From NCBI GenBank assembly GCA_030651695.1, contig JAUSCD010000012.1:1-64000 (forward strand): a stretch of 64,000 bases of DNA, given 5' to 3'. Origin of the DNA: Pseudohongiella sp. GTDB taxonomy: Bacteria; Pseudomonadota; Gammaproteobacteria; Pseudomonadales; Pseudohongiellaceae. How positions within the stretch are numbered: position 1 is the stretch's first letter; each line of letters starts with the position of its first letter. The notes under the pieces are model-generated. The model was not told the origin of the DNA. It saw nothing but the letters and a program-made list of their open reading frames with translations, and did not search any database. This document shows, in pieces, positions 57,812 through 64,000 of the stretch. The position numbers were made by a program, and so were the translations under genes.

Positions 57812-59077
57812 ATGATTCTGCACAAAATCCGGTACCAATCCTGTTCCAGACTCAGCTGTTTCGCGGTCATTTTGTTGACCGGGGTGATGGCATGCACACC
57901 TGACTCGACCCGGCAGAACTCAGATTTACGTCATATCAACGTCGCAGATCCTGCGACTGACTTGCAACTGCACTTGCTTGAAGCCCGGTCAGGCGACACC
58001 ATCATTCTGCCGGCCGGCATATTCAATTTTGAGCGGGGTTTAACCTTAAACGCCGATAACGTTACCTTACGTGGTGCGGGCATGGACAGCACCGTGTTAT
58101 CGTTCAAAAACCAGATCGCCGGAGGTGAGGGTTTGCTGGTTAATGCCAGTGGCTTCACTATCGAAGATATCGGCATTGAAGACAGCCGGGGGGATGCACT
58201 CAAGATTGCCCGTGGTGAAAATATCATTATCCGGCGTGTTCGCACCGAATGGACCAATGGCCCGGATACCAGCAATGGCGCCTACGGCATTTATCCGGTA
58301 CAGACCCGCAATACGTTGATTGAGGATTCGGTAGCCATCGCAGCATCCGATGCCGGTATTTATGTTGGCCAATCCGAGAACGTCATAGTGCGCAGAAATC
58401 GTGCAGAATTTAATGTCGCCGGGATAGAGGTCGAAAACAGTTTTAATGCCGACGTGTATGAAAATCAGGCCATCAACAATACCGGCGGTATCCTGGTTTT
58501 TAACATGCCGAATCTTCCGATTCCCGGGCACAGCACCCGGGTGTTCAACAATGTCATTGAGCACAACAACACCCCCAACTTTGCTCCACCCGGTACTGCA
58601 GTAGCGAGCGTACCGGCAGGTTCCGGCGTATTGATCAACTCCAATGACAAGGTAGAAATATTTAACAATCGTTTTGATGGCAACCAGACCGCCAACATCA
58701 TTATTTCCAGCTACTTCAGCGCTGGTTACAACGACCGCCAGATGGCCGCCGATTTTGATCCGTATCCGGAGACCATTTTTATTTACGACAACGAATTCGG
58801 GCCTGGTGGCAATGCCCCGGGGTTTCCAGAGCTGGATATGCTGAGGCAGGCCTTGTTTGGTGCTGATGGCAGCTTCCCGGATATTCTCTGGGACGGCGTG
58901 GTGCACCCGGAACGTCTTTCAAAGGACTATGCGATCTGTGTCAACAACGGCGATGCACAAGTACTTAACATCGACGGCGCCAACAACAATGGCAATCCAC
59001 GCATAGAGTCGGAACCTCATCAGTGTGAACACAGCAAACTGCCGGCGGTGATTTTGCCTGCATCCATGGACACCTAG
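57812..59077 (+). CDS. Parallel beta-helix repeat lipoprotein
   Basis: A 421-residue protein. The signal peptide ends in TGVMAC, a fair lipobox with Cys as the mature first residue. The mature part has repeated short strands with Asn/Gly turns (NVTLRGAGMDST, GFTIEDIGIEDS, NIIIRRVRTEW, NTLIEDSVAI, NVIVRRNRAEF), which build a right-handed beta helix. The ATG at 57812 has AGGGA upstream and is preferred to 57734. With the following diheme protein it forms the conserved TIGR03805/TIGR03806-type gene pair (recalled). The substrate is unknown. Confidence 0.85.
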   Translation: MILHKIRYQSCSRLSCFAVILLTGVMACTPDSTRQNSDLRHINVADPATDLQLHLLEARSGDTIILPAGIFNFERGLTLNADNVTLRGAGMDSTVLSFKNQIAGGEGLLVNASGFTIEDIGIEDSRGDALKIARGENIIIRRVRTEWTNGPDTSNGAYGIYPVQTRNTLIEDSVAIAASDAGIYVGQSENVIVRRNRAEFNVAGIEVENSFNADVYENQAINNTGGILVFNMPNLPIPGHSTRVFNNVIEHNNTPNFAPPGTAVASVPAGSGVLINSNDKVEIFNNRFDGNQTANIIISSYFSAGYNDRQMAADFDPYPETIFIYDNEFGPGGNAPGFPELDMLRQALFGADGSFPDILWDGVVHPERLSKDYAICVNNGDAQVLNIDGANNNGNPRIESEPHQCEHSKLPAVILPASMDT

Positions 59078-59087
59078 GATATAAGCG

Positions 59088-60239
59088 GTGAATCGAGAAG
59101 TATTGTTAACGGCTGCACTGTTGTTGTCAGCCTGCTCTGACAGCAGCGGCCCGCAACTTTTTCCTGCCGATGCAGCGCCTGCTGAATTGTCCCGATGGCA
59201 ATTGATGCAAGTCAGCACCGGGGACAACAGCCTGCAACTTGATCCGGCTGTTCTGGCATATGATCTTGCAACGCCGCTGTTTAGTGACTATGCGCTGAAA
59301 CTGCGCACGGTCTGGTTACCCGACGGCAAAAGCGCCAGCTATACCACATTGGGCAGTGTTGATTTTCCGATTGGCACCATTATCAGCAAAACCTTCTATT
59401 ACCCACGCGCCAGCGCTGCACCGGATGACATTACCGCAGTGCAGTGGACCGCAGATGCATTGCTTGGTTTTGACGGTCAGGCTCTGGATCTGAGCCAGGT
59501 CTGGCTGCTTGAGACCCGCCTGCTGGTGCATCAGGAAAGCGGCTGGCAGGCTTTGCCTTATGTCTGGAACGATGAACAGACCGACGCCAGTCTGCAGATA
59601 GCCGGTGACATCAAGCGGCTTAGCCTGCACCGCAAGGACTTGGCAGAAGAATTTGCTTATGTGGTACCCAATCGTAACGAATGTGCGTCCTGTCACCAGT
59701 TGGATCAGAACAACAAAGGGTTGTCGCCCATCGGACCCTCTGCCAGAAATCTGAATCGCCTGATCAGTTTCTACCCGGACGGCCCGGCCAATCAGCTGGA
59801 AGTCTGGCAGGCACGACAATGGCTGGAAGGCCTGCCGGCGCGTGAACAACGCCCCATGGCTGCGCTGTGGTCGCATGACCAGCCGCTCACACCGGAACAC
59901 GCTCTTGAGCAGCGCGCGCGTGACTATCTCGCAGTGAACTGTGCACATTGTCATCAACGCGGTGGCAGCGGCGACACCTCGGGCTTGTTTCTGAATACGG
60001 CAGAAACCGATGCCACCAGACTGGGCCTGTGCAAACCGCCGGTGGCGGCAGGACGCGGCACTGGCGGTCATCGTTTTTCGATTGAACCCGGCAAACCGGA
60101 ACAGTCGATTCTCAGTTACCGTATCTTCAGTAATGAAGTCGGAGTGCTCATGCCGGAAGTCGGACGCAGCCTGATACATCAGGAGGGACTCGAGCTGGTG
60201 AACGCCTGGATTCGGCATATGCCCGGAGATTGCAACTAA
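59088..60239 (+). CDS. Diheme c-type cytochrome, SO_2930/HNE_0200-like lipoprotein
   Basis: A 383-residue exported protein. MNREVLLTAALLLSAC is a short lipoprotein signal with LSAC as lipobox. Two c-type heme sites are visible: CASCHQ near residue 203 and CAHCHQ near residue 287. The N-terminal half holds a beta-rich region with LSDYALKLR-type (LFSDYALKLRTVWLP) and ISKTFYYP segments. The start is GTG, 10 bp after the beta-helix gene. The two proteins probably act together at the outer membrane or in the periplasm. It ends directly before the ABC transporter gene. Confidence 0.87.
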   Translation: MNREVLLTAALLLSACSDSSGPQLFPADAAPAELSRWQLMQVSTGDNSLQLDPAVLAYDLATPLFSDYALKLRTVWLPDGKSASYTTLGSVDFPIGTIISKTFYYPRASAAPDDITAVQWTADALLGFDGQALDLSQVWLLETRLLVHQESGWQALPYVWNDEQTDASLQIAGDIKRLSLHRKDLAEEFAYVVPNRNECASCHQLDQNNKGLSPIGPSARNLNRLISFYPDGPANQLEVWQARQWLEGLPAREQRPMAALWSHDQPLTPEHALEQRARDYLAVNCAHCHQRGGSGDTSGLFLNTAETDATRLGLCKPPVAAGRGTGGHRFSIEPGKPEQSILSYRIFSNEVGVLMPEVGRSLIHQEGLELVNAWIRHMPGDCN

Positions 60240-60956
60240 ATGGACGCATCAGCCGAGGTCATCCTGCGGGCTGAAAAACTGTGCAAGATTTACAGCATGG
60301 GCGACATCGTTGTAAATGCGCTGAAAGATGTCGATCTGGAATTACACAGGGGCGAGCTACTGGTGCTGCTGGGCGCATCAGGCAGCGGAAAGTCGACGCT
60401 GCTGAATATTCTGGGCGGACTGGATGTACCAAGCACAGGTCGCCTGCTGTATGCCGGCAAAGACCTGACAAAAGCCAGCGATCATGAGCTCACGGTATAC
60501 CGCCGCGAACATGTGGGTTTTGTTTTTCAGTTCTACAATCTGGTGTCCAGTCTGACTGCCCGTGAGAACGTAGCGCTGGTGACTGATATCGCGCGTAACC
60601 CGATGAAGCCAGAAGACGCTCTGGCTCTGGTTGGACTGAGCGCACGCATTGACCACTTCCCTTCACAACTATCCGGCGGTGAACAACAACGGGTCGCTAT
60701 CGCCCGCGCCATTGCAAAACGCCCTGATATTCTATTGTGCGATGAACCCACCGGCGCACTTGATGCTAAAACTGGCAAACTGGTTCTGTCGGTACTTAAC
60801 GAGGTCAATCGCGAGACTGGCACTACGACCGCAATTATTACGCATAACGCGGCCATTGGTGCTATCGGTGACACGGTTTTGCGCATGAGTAGCGGCGAAA
60901 TAGTGGAACGCTACACCAATAATACACGCGCCGATGTAGACAGCGTGGAATGGTAG
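60240..60956 (+). CDS. MacB/LolD-type ABC transporter ATPase
   Basis: A 238-residue ATPase. Walker A is GASGSGKST, the signature is LSGGEQQR, Walker B is [12 protein letters not shown], and the switch His is in ITHN. The [18 protein letters not shown] segment marks the MacB/LolD subfamily. The ATG follows the stop of the cytochrome gene without a gap, which suggests that the export genes belong to the same transcript. Confidence 0.93.
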   Translation: MDASAEVILRAEKLCKIYSMGDIVVNALKDVDLELHRGELLVLLGASGSGKSTLLNILGGLDVPSTGRLLYAGKDLTKASDHELTVYRREHVGFVFQFYNLVSSLTARENVALVTDIARNPMKPEDALALVGLSARIDHFPSQLSGGEQQRVAIARAIAKRPDILLCDEPTGALDAKTGKLVLSVLNEVNRETGTTTAIITHNAAIGAIGDTVLRMSSGEIVERYTNNTRADVDSVEW

Positions 60957-60963
60957 AACCGAT

Positions 60964-63327
60964 ATGAAGGCATTGAATCGCAAACTGCTGCGCGAGCTCT
61001 GGCAATTAAAAAGCCAGATGATTTCGATTGCCCTGGTTGTAGCGACCGGCATCATGACGGTGGTGACCATGCGTGGTAGTTATGAGTCGCTGGTAATCGC
61101 GCAGCAGGACTACTATCAACAGACCCGTTTTGCCGATGTCTGGGTATCACTGCGCCGCGCTCCCGAGACCTTGCGTCAGCAGATCAGCAATCTGCCTGGC
61201 GTGGCACTGGCCGAGACGCGCATCGGTTTTATGGCCACGCTGGATCTGGAAGGTCTGGATGCGCCGGCAATCGGGCGTTTTATTTCATTGCCGGAAAATT
61301 CCCGCCCGGTGTTAAACGATATTCAGATACGCCAGGGTCGCTACATAGAACCGGGCGCACCGGACGAAGTCATCATCAGCGAGAAGTTCGCAGCTGCACG
61401 CGGCCTGCGCCCGGGCGACGGAGTGCGTGCGATTATCAATGGCCGCGCCCGCGAACTCGATATTGTTGGCATTGCTATCTCACCCGAACACATTTATGCC
61501 ATGCCTCCGGGCTCATTGATGCCGGAAGATTCCCGTTATGGCATTTTGTGGATGGGTGAGCGCGCGCTGGGCCCGGCCTATGACATGGAGGGCGCATTTA
61601 ACGAGGCTTTCGTCAAACTGTCACCCGACGCCGATTCGCTGGCCGTCATCGATGGATTGAATACCCTGCTCCAGCCCTATGGCGGGTTTGGGGCCTACAC
61701 ACGCAGAGACCAACCCTCGCACATGATCCTGCAAGGCGAACTGGATCAGAACCGCGTCATGGGCACTGCGATCCCCGGCGTTTTTCTGGGCGTCGCGGTG
61801 TTTCTGTTGCACCTGGTACTGAGCAGGTTGATAAGCACACAACGTGGCGAAATCGCCGTGCTCAAAGCCTTTGGGTATCGCAATATTGAAGTCGGCCTGC
61901 ACTTTCTGATGTTCGCTTTGGCTGCGGTTTTTCTGGGCATCGTATTGGGCGGGCTTGGAGGTGCCTGGCTGGGTCGTGCCTACATTGGTATTTATCAGAT
62001 GTATTTCGATTTACCCGGATTGCAGTTTTCCATGAACTGGCAATTGGTATTGATTGCCTCATCGGTCAGCCTGTTGGGGGCGTGCACGGGGGCAATGAAT
62101 GCCGTCCTGAAAGCAGTGCGCTTGCCACCGGCCGAAGCCATGCGGCCGGAACCACCAGCGAGCTTCAAACCGGGCCTGATGGAACGTATCGGGATAGCCC
62201 GGTTACTGCCCTCTGCGGGCCGAATGATCCTGCGTAACGTCGAGCGCAAAGCCCTGCAAAGTTTTTTATCGTCACTGGGTGTGGCGTTTTCAGTTGCGAT
62301 TCTGGTGATCGGATTTTTTATGTTTGATGGTGTGCGCTTTCTGATGGATCTGCAGTTCCGCGAAATTCAGCGTGAAGACGTGTCGGTGAATTTTCACCAG
62401 CATCAGTCTGACCGGGTGTTACATGAATTATGGCGCCTGCCGGGTGTCACGCGGGTGGAACCTTTCCGCACTGTGCCTGCGCGTTTGTCCAACGGGCACC
62501 TGTACCGTGACAGCGGCATACAGGGCATGCAGGCGGACGGCAAACTCAGACGCGTGGTGAGCAGCAATATACTGACTTACCCTTTGCCTGCTGATGGCCT
62601 CGTACTGAGTCGTGTGCTGGCACAGCGGCTGGATGTGAACGCTGGCGACTGGCTGCATGTCCAGATGCTTGAAGGGCAGCGACAACAACATCCCGTTCAG
62701 GTCACAGGTGTGGTCGATGACTTTATGGGCGTCAGTGCCTACATGGACATCCAGGCATTGCACCAACTCAGCGGGGAGCACGGACTGATCAGCGGCGTGT
62801 ATCTGTCGGTGACGCAGGATGAGCGCAGCCGGTTGTACCAGACCCTGAAACAGATGCCTATGGTGGCAGGGGTCGCCTCGCCCGCGGAGATGCTGGTTTC
62901 TTTTGACACTCAGATGGCGCAGAATATTTTTATATCGGTTGGCTTTCTGGTCGGATTTGCATCAGTGATTGCTGTTGGCGTGATCTATAACGGCGCGCGT
63001 ATTGCGCTGTCCGAGCGCGGACGCGAGCTGGCGAGTCTGCGCGTGATGGGCTTCCATCGCCGTGAAGTCGCCATCTTGTTATTAGGCGAGCAGGCACTGA
63101 TTACCCTGTTTGCCATTCCTATGGGCTGGGTCATTGGTTACAGCATGGCCTGGCTGGTCGTTCAGGGTATGGCTACCGATATGTTCAGGATTCCGTATGT
63201 ATTGAATCCTCAAACCTGGCTGTACTCGGCATTAATCACCATGGCGGCTGCACTGGCCAGCGGTATAGCCGTCAGACGTCGCCTTGATCATTTTGATCTG
63301 ATCAGCGTGCTGAAAACACGGGAGTAG
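60964..63327 (+). CDS. FtsX-like ABC transporter permease
   Basis: A 787-residue permease with an N-terminal helix (about 18-38), a large periplasmic domain, three helices near 275-395, then a second FtsX-like unit with a helix near 440 and three more near 655-775. EIAVLKAFGYRN and RGRELASLRVMGFHRREV are the paired FtsX cytoplasmic segments. The doubled layout with an ATPase before and an adaptor after fits a MacAB-type mechanotransmission exporter rather than an importer. The substrate is unknown. Confidence 0.9.
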   Translation: MKALNRKLLRELWQLKSQMISIALVVATGIMTVVTMRGSYESLVIAQQDYYQQTRFADVWVSLRRAPETLRQQISNLPGVALAETRIGFMATLDLEGLDAPAIGRFISLPENSRPVLNDIQIRQGRYIEPGAPDEVIISEKFAAARGLRPGDGVRAIINGRARELDIVGIAISPEHIYAMPPGSLMPEDSRYGILWMGERALGPAYDMEGAFNEAFVKLSPDADSLAVIDGLNTLLQPYGGFGAYTRRDQPSHMILQGELDQNRVMGTAIPGVFLGVAVFLLHLVLSRLISTQRGEIAVLKAFGYRNIEVGLHFLMFALAAVFLGIVLGGLGGAWLGRAYIGIYQMYFDLPGLQFSMNWQLVLIASSVSLLGACTGAMNAVLKAVRLPPAEAMRPEPPASFKPGLMERIGIARLLPSAGRMILRNVERKALQSFLSSLGVAFSVAILVIGFFMFDGVRFLMDLQFREIQREDVSVNFHQHQSDRVLHELWRLPGVTRVEPFRTVPARLSNGHLYRDSGIQGMQADGKLRRVVSSNILTYPLPADGLVLSRVLAQRLDVNAGDWLHVQMLEGQRQQHPVQVTGVVDDFMGVSAYMDIQALHQLSGEHGLISGVYLSVTQDERSRLYQTLKQMPMVAGVASPAEMLVSFDTQMAQNIFISVGFLVGFASVIAVGVIYNGARIALSERGRELASLRVMGFHRREVAILLLGEQALITLFAIPMGWVIGYSMAWLVVQGMATDMFRIPYVLNPQTWLYSALITMAAALASGIAVRRRLDHFDLISVLKTRE

Positions 63328-63330
63328 TTC

Positions 63331-64000
63331 ATGCGCAAATGGATAGTGGGAGCTCTGGCTCTGCTGGTTGTTATCATTTATTTTTTCAGCACTTCCTCAT
63401 CCGCGGTTCGTGTTGAGACAGCCACCGTCGGGCAACGGGATCTGATGATTACAGTGCAGGAACAAGGGCGCACCCGCGCACGTCTGCCTTACACAGTGAC
63501 AGCGCCTGTTAATGCCTACATGCAACGCACAGCGCTGATCGAAGGACATCGCGTTGAACAGGGACAAGCCTTGGTGGAGTTGTCTCTGCTGGCGGAGGAC
63601 AATCGTGCTGAAGCCAGCTACCGGGCCAATCTTCAGGCGGCCGAAGCACGCCGACGCGTAGCAGAAGCCAGCCTTACCGAAGCGGAATCCACGCTGGCGC
63701 GCAGCCGCAACGAAGCTGATCGCCGCGAACGACTTTATCTGGACCGACTGATTGGCAGCGAGGAGCTGGAGCTTTACCGACAGGCTGTGCAGGCCGCAGA
63801 ATCCCGCCAACAAAGTGCGCGCTCCTCGCTCGCGGCGGCGCAAGCCGAAATAGAAAGTGCGCGTGCGCGCCTGATGGGCCGCGGTGACAACAATGAATCT
63901 GAAGGCAACCTGACCTTGACCGCGCCGGTCAGCGGCACGGTGCTGAGGGTGCACGAGCGTGGTGATCGCGCTGTCAGCGCTGGCACCGCCCTGTTTGAAA
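63331..64000 (+). CDS. Periplasmic adaptor (HlyD/MacA-like), truncated by window end
   Basis: An open frame running off the end; 223 residues are visible. One N-terminal helix (WIVGALALLVVIIYFF) anchors it. A lipoyl/barrel-sandwich half follows with VRVETATVGQRDL and INGHRVEQG-type hinge (IEGHRVEQGQALVEL), then a long coiled coil (about 90-175), then LTAPVSGTVLRVHERG, the second lipoyl half. It starts 3 nt after the permease stop and completes the ATPase-permease-adaptor set. Confidence 0.92.
   Translation, partial: MRKWIVGALALLVVIIYFFSTSSSAVRVETATVGQRDLMITVQEQGRTRARLPYTVTAPVNAYMQRTALIEGHRVEQGQALVELSLLAEDNRAEASYRANLQAAEARRRVAEASLTEAESTLARSRNEADRRERLYLDRLIGSEELELYRQAVQAAESRQQSARSSLAAAQAEIESARARLMGRGDNNESEGNLTLTAPVSGTVLRVHERGDRAVSAGTALFE

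Noticed and set aside
58097-58906. 269-codon minus-strand frame
   Set aside because: Antisense to the beta-helix gene; it mirrors the repeats of that gene and has no signal peptide or domain.
59316-60218. 300-codon minus-strand frame
   Set aside because: Antisense to the diheme cytochrome gene, whose two CxxCH motifs and lipoprotein signal show the real strand.

Overview
The window looks like a chromosomal segment of an aerobic, free-living gammaproteobacterium. The supporting signs are the Pseudomonas-type ccoNOQP-GHIS order with an FNR/Anr-type promoter, TonB-dependent receptors, a cobalamin riboswitch, RhlE-type helicase, many hybrid histidine kinases and several c-di-GMP proteins. No rRNA, tRNA, CRISPR array, phage or insertion sequence was seen. 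The species cannot be told from the sequence alone.

Layout. 0-0.1 kb: 18-bp tandem and inverted repeats beside a CNT nucleoside transporter gene (98-1333, minus). 1.5-5.6 kb: two translationally coupled hybrid histidine kinases without a DNA-binding partner. 5.6-13.7 kb: a seven-gene run (HAD-UbiA fusion, DprE1-like oxidase, DprE2-like SDR, polytopic GT-C-like protein, NAD-dependent epimerase, FAD oxidoreductase, GtrA). It resembles the mycobacterial route to polyprenyl-phosphate-D-arabinofuranose and is the most interesting metabolic cluster here. 13.7-16.8 kb: a CaCA cation exchanger and a NosR-like FMN/4Fe-4S membrane protein.

16.8-25.1 kb is visibly AT-richer than its flanks. It holds a bactofilin/LytM peptidase/bactofilin operon, divergent from an OmpR-type regulator that is followed by a hybrid kinase, a stand-alone Hpt protein and a REC-EAL protein. 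This looks like one phosphorelay that ends both in transcription and in c-di-GMP hydrolysis. 25.2-33.5 kb: a TonB-dependent receptor, an RhlE-like DEAD-box helicase with a long structured leader, a LuxR-type regulator divergent from a 7TMR-DISM kinase, and a Glu/Leu-type dehydrogenase. 33.7-38.1 kb: a membrane PAS hybrid kinase coupled to a REC-EAL-GAF-GGDEF protein.

38.1-46.8 kb: the complete cbb3 oxidase operon and its maturation genes, behind an FNR-type box placed for a class II promoter. 46.9-50.9 kb: Yip1 protein, DUF3047-like protein, glutathione S-transferase and a large membrane protein that was not recognised. 50.9-53.8 kb: promoter, cobalamin riboswitch, btuB-like receptor and a small thioredoxin-like membrane protein. 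54.0-57.7 kb: CYTH protein and a 1051-residue membrane PAS-GGDEF-EAL protein. 57.8-64 kb: a beta-helix lipoprotein and its diheme cytochrome partner, then a MacB-like ABC exporter (ATPase, permease, adaptor truncated by the window end).

The recurring theme is sensing that feeds c-di-GMP: three EAL-containing proteins and four hybrid kinases lie within 64 kb, beside envelope-shaping and envelope-glycosylation genes.
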